From contig CAYVUI010000072.1 in the NCBI GenBank assembly GCA_964454745.1, positions 1-24,007 on the forward strand: 24,007 bases of DNA. The letters run 5' to 3'. A program made the translations under genes and the position numbers. The notes under the pieces are model-generated. The model made no database searches, was not told the DNA's origin, and saw nothing but the letters and a program-made list of their open reading frames with translations. The stretch comes from CAYVUI01 sp964454745. Its GTDB lineage: Bacteria > Planctomycetota > Phycisphaerae > Sedimentisphaerales > Anaerohalosphaeraceae. Below, piece by piece: positions 16,387-24,006 of the stretch; positions within the stretch are counted from its first letter, which is position 1, and every line of letters starts with the position of its first letter.

Positions 16387-17418
16387 ATGAACCAGCGTGA
16401 ACGCTTTCAAGCGGTAATGAATTTTACCAAACCCGACCGCCTGCCCTGCATCGAATGGGCCGGCTACTGGGACAAAACCTTATCCCGATGGAAAGAAGAC
16501 GGCCTCGACTTCCCCTTCGCCGACCCGATCTGGATGACCGATCCCGCACAGGTCCGTGCCCATTTCGGCCTGGACACCTATTACCAGTGGTGGTTCATCC
16601 CGCGCGGCGAAAACTGCCCCCAGCCGGCCTCCCACGGCGCTCCCCTGATCAAAAACCGCGATCAATACCTCGAAATCAAGAAGCATCTCTATCCAAAACC
16701 GCTTGATCTTTCCGCCGTCGAGCGCTGGGCACAGGACCACAAAAAGGGCGACGCCGTAATCTGGTTCACCCTCGAGGGCTATTTCTGGTTCCCGCGTACA
16801 CTGCTCGGCATCGAGCCGCACATGTACTCCTTTTACGACCAGCCCGACCTCCTCCACGAGATCAACTCCGACCTGACCGAGTACTCCCTCTGGTGCATCG
16901 AAGAGCTGCTCAAAATCACCACACCGGACTTCATGACCTTCGCCGAGGACCTCTCCTACAATCTCGGCCCCATGCTCTCCTGCGAAAATTTTGAAACGTT
17001 CCTGGTCCCGTATTACCAGAAGGTGCTGCCCATACTTCGCGAAAACAACATCCTCGCCTTCATGGATTCCGACGGCGACATCGCCAAGGTCATCCCCTGG
17101 CTCAAGGATGTCGGCATCCAGGGCGTACTTCCCCTCGAGCGCATGGCCGGCGTCGATGTCGGCCAGATCCGAACCGACCATCCGCAGTTTCGCATGATCG
17201 GCGGCTTCGACAAAACCATCATGCACGAAGGCCCAGATGCCCTCCGGGCCGAGTTCGAGCGATTGCTGTCCGCCATGGCAAGCGGCGGCTATATCCCCTC
17301 GGTCGACCACCAGACCCCTCCCGGCGTTTCGCTCGAAAACTACCGAGAATATGTCCGCCTTCTGACCGAATATGCCCAAAAAGCGGCCCGGCAGATGGCC
17401 GCGAATACAAATAGCTGA
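16387..17418 (+). CDS. uroporphyrinogen-decarboxylase-like protein lacking the usual His-x-Cys site
   Basis: 343 residues from the ATG at 16387, which has a GGAGG ribosome site; the open frame continues upstream into rhaA but without start evidence. It belongs to the UroD superfamily: RERFQAVMNFTKPDRLPCIEW at the N-terminus, a (beta/alpha)8-like alternation, and late motifs GVLPLERMAGVDV, RMIGGFDK and GGYIPSVDHQTPPGVSLENYREYV. At the position where methyltransferase-type members have a zinc-binding H-x-C-G, it reads M-D-S-D-G-D (about 226-231), so zinc-thiolate chemistry is unlikely. It is not a haem-pathway HemE judging by context and motif differences. Position in a rhamnose operon suggests a sugar-linked role, which remains unknown. 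Confidence 0.85.
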   Translation: MNQRERFQAVMNFTKPDRLPCIEWAGYWDKTLSRWKEDGLDFPFADPIWMTDPAQVRAHFGLDTYYQWWFIPRGENCPQPASHGAPLIKNRDQYLEIKKHLYPKPLDLSAVERWAQDHKKGDAVIWFTLEGYFWFPRTLLGIEPHMYSFYDQPDLLHEINSDLTEYSLWCIEELLKITTPDFMTFAEDLSYNLGPMLSCENFETFLVPYYQKVLPILRENNILAFMDSDGDIAKVIPWLKDVGIQGVLPLERMAGVDVGQIRTDHPQFRMIGGFDKTIMHEGPDALRAEFERLLSAMASGGYIPSVDHQTPPGVSLENYREYVRLLTEYAQKAARQMAANTNS

Positions 17419-17442
17419 CAACCCTTTGCAATCGAGGTAAAT

Positions 17443-18411
17443 ATGGATTCCAAAACACGGGTTCTCATGGCCCTTAATCACGAAAAACCCGACCGTCCGC
17501 CGTTCAATTTCTGGATGGACCGCCGGCTGATGGCCGACTATGAAAAGCGAATCGGTCACCGACACTGGCGAATCACCCACTACGATGCCGATGTCATCGA
17601 AAGCTTCTGGAACCTGCCGTTCCCGTCGGGCAAGTTCACCGAGCACGAGGGCACCCAGTGGCTAAGCGAACCTTATCCCATGAGTTGGGACGATGTCGAT
17701 TCCATCCCGATGCCCGATCCAAACGCGGACGATGTCTTTACCCTGATCGATCAGGACATCGCCGAGTTCCCCGACCGCGCCGTCGTCATGAACATGCCCA
17801 CCCCCTGGGCCGTGATCTCCAACATGCGCGGCTACGAACAGATTTACATGGACATCATGGACCATCCCGAACAGTACGACCGCCTCGCCCGCCGCATCGC
17901 GGACGTCATGAAAAAAACCGTAGAGCTCGGCTGCAGGCGGGGCATTACCGCCCTCTATATCCAGGAGGATGTCAGTTCCGCTAAGGGCCCGATGATGTCC
18001 ATGGAAGATATCGAACGCTTCAGCTTCCAGTACGCGCAGGAATGCACCGAGCTTGCCCAAAGCCTCGGCAAACCTGTCCTGTTCCACTGCTGCGGCAGCA
18101 TCATGCCCCTGATGGACCGTTTCGTTCAAATGGGCGTCAACGCCGTCAATCCCCTCCAGCCGCACTTAAACGACCTCAAGGCCTTCCACGACGGCTACGG
18201 CGAAAAGCTGTGCCTCTACGGGGGCCTCGACAACACCTATGTCCTCTCCGATGGAACCGTCGAACAGGTACGCAGCCACGTCCAGGAGGTTTTTGAAACC
18301 GTCGGCAAAGACAATGGGGCCCTGATCTTCTCCACCCACGACCTCGACATCAAAACGCCCCGCGAAAATATTGAAACCATGGTCAAAACCATCAAGGGAT
18401 GCAGCTTTTGA
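17443..18411 (+). CDS. uroporphyrinogen-decarboxylase-like protein with His-Cys-Cys-Gly motif
   Basis: The 322-residue second UroD-superfamily member of the operon is clearly diverged from the first. The N-terminus RVLMALNHEKPDRPPFNFW and the segment PVLFHCCGSIMPLMDRFVQMGVNAVNPLQP (211-240) match the corrinoid/methyltransferase-like branch. H215 and C217 form the H-x-C zinc pair, with H299 in FSTHD as a possible third ligand where relatives often have Cys or His. Similar proteins act with corrinoid proteins in methyl transfer, but no corrinoid partner is seen here. A GAGG site precedes the ATG. The gap to the previous gene is 24 bases, and the lacI start overlaps its 3' end. Function unknown. 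Confidence 0.86.
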   Translation: MDSKTRVLMALNHEKPDRPPFNFWMDRRLMADYEKRIGHRHWRITHYDADVIESFWNLPFPSGKFTEHEGTQWLSEPYPMSWDDVDSIPMPDPNADDVFTLIDQDIAEFPDRAVVMNMPTPWAVISNMRGYEQIYMDIMDHPEQYDRLARRIADVMKKTVELGCRRGITALYIQEDVSSAKGPMMSMEDIERFSFQYAQECTELAQSLGKPVLFHCCGSIMPLMDRFVQMGVNAVNPLQPHLNDLKAFHDGYGEKLCLYGGLDNTYVLSDGTVEQVRSHVQEVFETVGKDNGALIFSTHDLDIKTPRENIETMVKTIKGCSF

Positions 18412-19472
18412 AAAAAAAAGCACCAAAACGCGGAAAAAATGTAACCATCTATGATATCGCTAAAAAGCTCGGCGTCACTCACGCCACGGTCAGCCGTGCC
18501 CTCAACGACCACCCCCGCATCAGCGAAAAGACCAAGCAGCGTGTCTCGCAGGCCGCCGAGAAAATGGGCTACCGCCGCAATTTCTCCGCCCGTTCCTTTG
18601 GGACCGGAAAAACCCATACCATCGGCCTGATCGCGTCCGACCTGACCAATCCCTATTACGTCGATTGCCTCCGCGCTGCGGAAAAAGAATGTGAATCCCG
18701 CGGCTACACACTGGTAACGCTCGAATATGCCCTCAATCCTGAAAAGGAACGCGAATGCCTTGAACGCATGCTCGAGCGCCGATGTGACGGCGTGCTGGCA
18801 ATCATCTCCCAGTTCGAGCCCGTCGCGGATTTAGTCGCCGAGTACTGGGACCGCGGCATCGGCATCGTCTGGCCCGGCATGCCCTACGAACAGGCCGAGG
18901 CACAAATCGCGATGGATGGCATCTCCGTAGACCTCGCCCACGGCATGAGCGAGATGGTCATGCACCTGGCCGACCTGGGCCACAAAGAGATGGCCTATAT
19001 CGCGACCTGGCCGAAGCATTACTCCGATTTCGGCCGATTCAGCGGCCTGGCCCACGGCTTCAAACAAGCGGGCCTCAAGTTCAGCCAAAAAAAGAATGTC
19101 GTGCGTTCCTATTCCGGCGACCAGATCGAGGATGGCTTCCGCGCTGCCCAAAAGATTCTCGCTTCCCGCGAAGAAGTCACCGCCATCATCGCGACCAATG
19201 ACCTCGTGGCCATCGGTGCCTATAACGCGATCACGCAAATGGGCCTAAGTGTCCCCGGGGACATCTCCCTGGCCGGCTGCGACGATACCTGGATGTCACG
19301 CCGCTGGCCCGTTCAATTGACCACTATCTCGCAGGAAATCGAACGCGTCGCGAAGCTTTCAGTCGACATGCTCTTTGAACGGATGGACCAGCAGCGATGG
19401 ACCCGGCCGCGGTACGAACGCATCGAACCCAAACTCATTACCCGCGACAGCACCGCCGCTGTAAAAAGCTGA
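18399..19472 (+). CDS. LacI-family transcriptional regulator
   Basis: The 357-residue repressor-type regulator has an N-terminal LacI helix-turn-helix (VTIYDIAKKLGVTHATVSRALNDHPRIS, residues 15-42). The linker KMGYRRNFSARSF and a periplasmic-binding-protein-like sugar sensor domain follow (HTIGLIASDLTNPYYVDCLRAAE onward, with IIATNDLVAIGAYNAI and VPGDISLAGCDDTWMS). It most likely senses rhamnose or a derivative and controls its own operon through the palindrome at 14985-15002. The ATG at 18399 has GGG directly adjacent, with no spacing. A TTG at 18408 has AAGGG 9 bases upstream and a TTGA overlap with the previous stop, and may be the true start (354 residues). Confidence 0.94.
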   Translation: MQLLKKKAPKRGKNVTIYDIAKKLGVTHATVSRALNDHPRISEKTKQRVSQAAEKMGYRRNFSARSFGTGKTHTIGLIASDLTNPYYVDCLRAAEKECESRGYTLVTLEYALNPEKERECLERMLERRCDGVLAIISQFEPVADLVAEYWDRGIGIVWPGMPYEQAEAQIAMDGISVDLAHGMSEMVMHLADLGHKEMAYIATWPKHYSDFGRFSGLAHGFKQAGLKFSQKKNVVRSYSGDQIEDGFRAAQKILASREEVTAIIATNDLVAIGAYNAITQMGLSVPGDISLAGCDDTWMSRRWPVQLTTISQEIERVAKLSVDMLFERMDQQRWTRPRYERIEPKLITRDSTAAVKS

Positions 19473-19490
19473 ATAGAAAGGAAAGTTCCC

Positions 19491-20882
19491 ATGAGGCAGT
19501 CAAGCCGCCTCAACAGAAGAGTTTTTCTAAAAACCGCGGGATTATGCCTCTCGGCCTGGCTCACGGGCTGTAAAGAATCGTTTCTCCGCAGACCCGAAAA
19601 CAAACCCAACATCATTTTCATTCTGGCCGATGATCTCGGCTGGGGAGACCTTGGCTGTTACGGGCAGAAAACCATCCAAACGCCAAACCTGGACCACATG
19701 GCACGCGAGGGAATCCGTTTTACCCGTCATTATGCGGGCTCTACCATTTGTGCACCGTCGCGATGCTGCCTGATGACCGGAAAACACACCGCAAATGCCT
19801 CCATGCGGGGCAACAGTGATCCCGGATTAAAAGAATCGGACACTACCGTTTTGGAGATCATGCAAAATGCCGGGTACAAAACCGCGGTGATCGGGAAATG
19901 GGGTCTTGGCGATTTCAGTACTCCCGGCCATCCATTCAGGCAGGGGGCAGATTATTTTTACGGATACCTCGACCAGGTGCACGCACATAATTACTATCCA
20001 GAGTGGTTGTGGCAAAACGAGGAAAAAGTATACCTGCGAAATGAAGTGACTCCCGCACACCAAAAACACCCCCAGGCCCGCGGTGGATATGCCTCCAAAC
20101 GGATCGACTATTCACACGACCTGTTGACCCGGCAGGCCCTCGACTTTATCCGTATAAATAAACATGAACCTTTCTTCCTCTACCTTCCCCTTACCATCCC
20201 CCATGCAAACAGTGAATCGATCCTGTTCGATACACACGGCATGGAAGTGCCCGATTACGGCCCCTATGCAGGCAAAGACTGGCCCGAGGCACAAAAAGGA
20301 CTTGCCGCGATGATTACCCGGATGGACAGGGACATTGGCAGGATTCTTGCGCTTCTAAAAGAGCTGCAAATTGACCAAAACACGGTTGTTTTCTTCTCGT
20401 CAGATAACGGCCCGCATGCGGCCGGATTAAATGATCCCGCGTTTTTCAACAGCAGCGGTCCTTTTCGCGGCATCAAGCGGGACCTGTACGAAGGCGGCAT
20501 TCGTGTCCCACTGATCGTTCGCTGGCCGGGCCGGATAAAGCCCGGTACAAAATCGGATCATATCAGCGCCTTTTGGGACTTTCTACCCACCGCGGCCGGG
20601 ATTGCCGGTCAGGAGATTCCCGCGGAAACAGATGGAATCAGCTTTCTGCCGGCCCTGTTATCCCGTCCCCAGCCGGAACATGAATATCTCTACTGGGAAT
20701 TCCAAGAAAAAGGCGGCCATTATGCCGTTCGCAGCGGCAAATGGAAGTATATCCGTTTCCCCGACGGCCGCGAAGAGCTGTACGATCTTTCCAGGGATAT
20801 GGCCGAACAGAACGACCTCTCCGGGAAATACCCGCACCAGGTTGAAATCATGCGTAAAATCGTTGACCGGGAAAAATCCTGA
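19491..20882 (+). CDS. exported sulfatase (arylsulfatase A-like, S1 family)
   Basis: The 463-residue type I sulfatase has the signature C-A-P-S-R (C87 becomes formylglycine, R91), D47/D48 in ILADDLGWGD, K98 and H99 in TGKHT, K136 in GKWG, H238 in TIPHAN, and D305/N306 in FSSDNGPH. The N-terminus carries a twin-arginine motif (NRRVFLK) and a lipobox LTGC (C27), so it is probably a Tat-exported lipoprotein. The segment GADYFYGYLDQVHAHNYYPEWLW is shared with AslA-like arylsulfatases acting on glycans. An AGGAAA site precedes the ATG, 18 bases after lacI. Being in the rhaA operon suggests it desulfates a rhamnose-containing substrate, by inference. The gene ends 2 bases from a convergent sulfatase. 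Confidence 0.94.
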   Translation: MRQSSRLNRRVFLKTAGLCLSAWLTGCKESFLRRPENKPNIIFILADDLGWGDLGCYGQKTIQTPNLDHMAREGIRFTRHYAGSTICAPSRCCLMTGKHTANASMRGNSDPGLKESDTTVLEIMQNAGYKTAVIGKWGLGDFSTPGHPFRQGADYFYGYLDQVHAHNYYPEWLWQNEEKVYLRNEVTPAHQKHPQARGGYASKRIDYSHDLLTRQALDFIRINKHEPFFLYLPLTIPHANSESILFDTHGMEVPDYGPYAGKDWPEAQKGLAAMITRMDRDIGRILALLKELQIDQNTVVFFSSDNGPHAAGLNDPAFFNSSGPFRGIKRDLYEGGIRVPLIVRWPGRIKPGTKSDHISAFWDFLPTAAGIAGQEIPAETDGISFLPALLSRPQPEHEYLYWEFQEKGGHYAVRSGKWKYIRFPDGREELYDLSRDMAEQNDLSGKYPHQVEIMRKIVDREKS

Positions 20883-20884
20883 GC

Positions 20885-22261
20885 TTATTCATGCTCCCAT
20901 TTAATCGCCCAGGGGTCTGCGGTTTCATGCTGAAAGGCTTGGATCTTTCCCTGTAATTTCTGCAGCACACCTTTGTATTTCTCCAGCCCCGCAAGATTGT
21001 GAATTTCATCCGGGTCGCTTGCAAGGTCATACAATTCAAACTCCGGCCGATGCAGGTACTCTTTGACCTTGCGTTTCCCGTACATCTCCAGTTTCCGTTT
21101 GCGGACCGCCTGCCAGGTCTTCGAGTCCCACAAATCCATCGCGTGCGGAAACTCAAGACCATAAGCGATATTCCAGATCAGCTTGAACCGCCGGTTTCGC
21201 ACCATCCGCATCGGGTAATACATTGTAACCTCATGCAGGCTGTGCGAGGCGTACACCTCGTCCCAGCCGCCCGGATTCTTCTTCTCCAGGATCGGTAAAA
21301 ACGATCGGCCGTGAAATTCCTCCTTCTCTGCCCCCACACCCGCGTAATCCAGGATCGTCGGTGTAATATCCGTATAGCTGATCATTGCGTGGTTGACATG
21401 CCCGGCTTTTTTCAGTCCGGGATGCCGAACCACCATCGGCAGCCGAATCCCCGGTTCATACAGGTTGGTCTTTGCGCCCGGAAAAGCGATCCCGTTATCC
21501 GACACAAACACGATCAGCGTATTCTCCCAGTGTCCGGTTGCCTTTACATGCTCGATCAGCCGCTGTAATCCGGCGTCTCCCCGCTGGGCACTCTCGTAAT
21601 ACTCCGCCAGTTCCTGCCGGCACTCGGGAAGATCCGGCAGGTAATCAGGCACAATCACATCCTCAGGGTCGACCGGGTCCGCTCCCTCACGCGGAAACGG
21701 CCGATGCGGCTCCATCGTCGCAAAGCAGATGAAAAACGGCCTCTCCGTGTCCGCCTCGATAAATTTCCTTGCCCGGTCTGCCATAACCGTCGGGACATTG
21801 AGCGGTATCCGTTTGTCAAAAGGGTACACCTCTTCCGGCGCGACGTGGTATTTCCCAACGCAGGCCGTGCGGTACCCGGCCCGGGAGAGCCGCTTGGGCA
21901 GAGATTCGGTCCCCGGCAGGCTTTTAAAATTGAAGACCCAGTGCGAAAGCCCGTACATGCCGTTGGCGTGGTTGTGCTTGCCCGTCAGGATCACGCTTCG
22001 GCTGGGGCTGCAAGAAGGCGTCGTGCAAAAGGCATGATCGAATCGTACTCCTTCACGCGCCAGTTCGTCCAGGCCGGGCGTCTGAATCACCGGGTTGCCA
22101 AAGCATCCCGCGTCGTTCATGCCCAGGTCGTCGGCAATATAGAGAATGATATTGCGGTTTTTCTTTACTTCTCCGCGTACATACGAGGGGGCCATGGAAA
22201 GCAGACCGAGCAGCCCGGCCTGTTTTAAAAAAATGCGGCGGTTGAGCGTTTTCATTCTCAT
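20885..22261 (-). CDS. exported sulfatase (N-sulfoglucosamine sulfohydrolase-like, S1 family)
   Basis: The 458-residue type I sulfatase has C-S-P-S-R (C84 formylglycine, R88), metal ligands D44/D45 in YIADDLGMND, K95 and H96 in TGKHNHANG, K116-type Lys in CVGKYHV, and DN in FVSDNGIAF. The stretch DAGCFGNPVIQTPGLDELAREG...FCTTPSCSPSRSVILTGKHNHANGMYGL matches the heparan N-sulfatase (SGSH) branch. That does not prove N-sulfatase activity in bacteria. A Tat signal is present (NRRIFLKQAG, hydrophobic stretch, likely cleavage after SYVRG). Its ATG overlaps the stop of the GH51 gene (ATGA, 22258-22261), so the two are co-translated. Confidence 0.93.
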   Translation of the reverse strand: MRMKTLNRRIFLKQAGLLGLLSMAPSYVRGEVKKNRNIILYIADDLGMNDAGCFGNPVIQTPGLDELAREGVRFDHAFCTTPSCSPSRSVILTGKHNHANGMYGLSHWVFNFKSLPGTESLPKRLSRAGYRTACVGKYHVAPEEVYPFDKRIPLNVPTVMADRARKFIEADTERPFFICFATMEPHRPFPREGADPVDPEDVIVPDYLPDLPECRQELAEYYESAQRGDAGLQRLIEHVKATGHWENTLIVFVSDNGIAFPGAKTNLYEPGIRLPMVVRHPGLKKAGHVNHAMISYTDITPTILDYAGVGAEKEEFHGRSFLPILEKKNPGGWDEVYASHSLHEVTMYYPMRMVRNRRFKLIWNIAYGLEFPHAMDLWDSKTWQAVRKRKLEMYGKRKVKEYLHRPEFELYDLASDPDEIHNLAGLEKYKGVLQKLQGKIQAFQHETADPWAIKWEHE

Positions 22262-23745
22262 GATTCCAGTGTAAAGGTCAATGCGGCAAAGGAAAATCCC
22301 GGCAGCTCTGCGACGGCCCGGCCGTTGTTAAAGAGGACTTCTTCAAACCTCCGGGAGGTAATACGGTCAGGTTCCTCAAAGGAATTCGACTCAAGGACAT
22401 TGGGATGATGCAGGATCTCACCGCTTGCAAGCCCGGATATCGTCCTGTCGCAAAGCTGTATACGAGTCTCTATCGTGCTTTCTCCTCGGTTAAGAAGAAA
22501 CACATTCAGCCGGTTACCATTTAGAATTGTACTCGCGTCAATTTCCCCAGTCAGTCCGTATGTTTCACTCTTATATTCAGGCCCGCTGATCCTGGTTTGC
22601 AAAGAGATGCCCTCACGCCGGCTCGATACCATCTCAAGCGGGTAATAAATCGTCTGTCTGAAAAGGCCGTCTTTGCTTGTCATCACCGGTGCGATCACGT
22701 TAACCATTTGCGCCAGGTTGGCGATTTTAACGCAGTCCGCATGCCGGATAAAGCTGTTCAAAAAGCCCGCTGCCGCCAGCGCGTCCTCAAAGGTATACAC
22801 CTCTTCCAGCAGGGGCGGGGCCTGCTGCCACCTGCCGTCCCAGTTTTTCTCCCGGTACCAGGTGTTCCATTCATCGAAGGCAAGGTAATAACGCTTGTCT
22901 GTCTTTTTCCGCGCCTGGATATACCGGCAGGCCGCATCCATATCCTCGATCTGCCGATCGATCGAATGGGTAAACGCGAGAAAATCGCCTGTATTCTCCG
23001 TCGGTTTCTCGATGTACCGGTGCAGGCTGATATAATCGGCATATTCACCGACATAATCCATCACCTCCAGGTCCCACTGCATATAGCTGGGCATCACCGG
23101 TGCGCACGAGCCGCACAGCACCAGCTCCACCGACCCGTCCAGGTCTTTCATCAGCTTGGCCGCCTGCTGGGCCCGGATCGCGTAATCCCTTGCCGGCACA
23201 TGCCCCATCTGCCAGCTGCCGTCCATCTCGTTGCCCAGGCACCAAAGCTTTACACCGTAAGGTTCCTGCCTTCCGTTCTCCTGCCGCAGCTTCGCGTATT
23301 TCGTCTCACCGCCGCAGTTACAGTACTCCAGCCAGTTACACGCCTCCTCGGGCGTCCCGGTCCCAAGGTTCACCGCCATCATCGGCTCCCAGTTCATGCG
23401 CTTACATAACTGCAGGAACTCATCGGTGCCGAACTGGTTGCTTTCGATGCTCTTCCATGCGATCTCCCGCCGAAGGGGGCGTTGCTCTCTAGGTCCCACG
23501 CCGTCAAGCCAGTGATAACCGGACACAAAATTCCCCCCCGGGTACCGCATCGCGGTTATTTTCAGCGGCTTGAGAACATCCATAACATCTTTGCGAATAC
23601 CCTGCGGGTCTGCAAGCGAACTGTCCGGATCGTAAATCCCCTCATAAATGCACCTGCCCAGGTGCTCGATAAATCCGCCGAAAATGCGTTCATCCACCCG
23701 GCCGATTTCAAACGCCGGATGAACTGTTATTCGTGCCTCTTTCAT
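22258..23745 (-). CDS. alpha-L-arabinofuranosidase, GH51 (EC 3.2.1.55)
   Basis: A 495-residue retaining glycosidase that removes alpha-L-arabinofuranosyl groups from oligosaccharides. GH51 features are plain: IFGGFIEHLGRCIYEGIYDP (21-40), RYPGGNFVSGYHWLDGVGP (67-85), the acid/base E173 in WCLGNEMDG, the nucleophile E292 in AFDEWNTW, and a C-terminal beta domain ending SFAALTF. There is no signal peptide, so it acts in the cytoplasm on imported fragments. The length is typical. A GGAG-like site precedes the ATG at 23745. It heads a two-gene operon with the Tat-exported sulfatase, and a promoter and a palindrome cluster lie upstream. Confidence 0.96.
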   Translation of the reverse strand: MKEARITVHPAFEIGRVDERIFGGFIEHLGRCIYEGIYDPDSSLADPQGIRKDVMDVLKPLKITAMRYPGGNFVSGYHWLDGVGPREQRPLRREIAWKSIESNQFGTDEFLQLCKRMNWEPMMAVNLGTGTPEEACNWLEYCNCGGETKYAKLRQENGRQEPYGVKLWCLGNEMDGSWQMGHVPARDYAIRAQQAAKLMKDLDGSVELVLCGSCAPVMPSYMQWDLEVMDYVGEYADYISLHRYIEKPTENTGDFLAFTHSIDRQIEDMDAACRYIQARKKTDKRYYLAFDEWNTWYREKNWDGRWQQAPPLLEEVYTFEDALAAAGFLNSFIRHADCVKIANLAQMVNVIAPVMTSKDGLFRQTIYYPLEMVSSRREGISLQTRISGPEYKSETYGLTGEIDASTILNGNRLNVFLLNRGESTIETRIQLCDRTISGLASGEILHHPNVLESNSFEEPDRITSRRFEEVLFNNGRAVAELPGFSFAALTFTLES

Positions 23746-23766
23746 CCAATGACTCCAAATATTAAA

Positions 23767-23795
23767 ATATTAGGGACAGTCACCAATTTGTACAA
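23767..23795 (-). promoter_or_regulatory. candidate promoter of the GH51-sulfatase operon
   Basis: On the minus strand, TTGTAC (23790-23795) is followed after 17 bases by TAATAT (23767-23772). The start would be about 15 bases before the ATG, a short but workable leader containing the ribosome site. The -35 lies within the 8-base palindrome TTGTACAA (23788-23795). Confidence 0.5.
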
Positions 23796-23886
23796 CTCTC
23801 TACTCTCAACTTTCTACCCTCTGTTTTCTAATTTTCGCACGGCACCCCCGGGCCGCTCAACCCTGCCGAAAGTCCGGAAGAAAAAA

Positions 23887-24006
23887 TCGTACAAACGTTC
23901 GATAGAATTCGTACATTTGTACGATTTGGTTCTACAAAGTTGTAAACATGCCAAAAACCCTTACAATAATGTATCGAAAGCCCAAATTTAATACAAATGT
24001 ATTAAA
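23887..24006. promoter_or_regulatory. cluster of TACA/TGTA palindromes (probable operator array)
   Basis: Four clear palindromes with 2-base centres occur: TCGTACA-AA-CGTTCGA (23887-23902, imperfect), TCGTACA-TT-TGTACGA (23909-23924, perfect arms), TACAA-AG-TTGTA (23933-23944) and TTTAATACA-AA-TGTATTAAA (23987-24006, perfect 9-base arms). A weaker TACA-ATAA-TGTA is at 23962-23973. The first three centres are exactly 22 bases apart, about two helical turns. GTAC-centred sites of this kind are known for GntR-type regulators, including the arabinose regulator AraR, which would suit the GH51 gene. The regulator is not in the window. Confidence 0.55.
23940..23967 (+). promoter_or_regulatory. possible plus-strand promoter for a divergent gene beyond the window
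   Basis: TTGTAA (23940-23945) is followed after 16 bases by TACAAT (23962-23967), overlapping two of the palindromes. It would fire out of the window to the right. No start codon context for a downstream gene is available, so this is tentative. Confidence 0.3.

Noticed and set aside
16480..17646. 388-residue minus-strand open frame
   Set aside because: It is antisense to the first UroD-like gene, with no recognisable domain. The long frame results from the high third-position C content of the real gene.
22597..23409. 270-residue plus-strand open frame
   Set aside because: It is opposite the GH51 gene, whose catalytic residues are clear.
23770..23830. Pyrimidine-rich stretch with repeated CTCTCTACTCTCAACTTTCTACCCTCT-like wording, beside GGGACAGTCACC
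   Set aside because: It looks faintly repetitive, but no clean repeat unit or inverted ends of a mobile element can be defined within the window.
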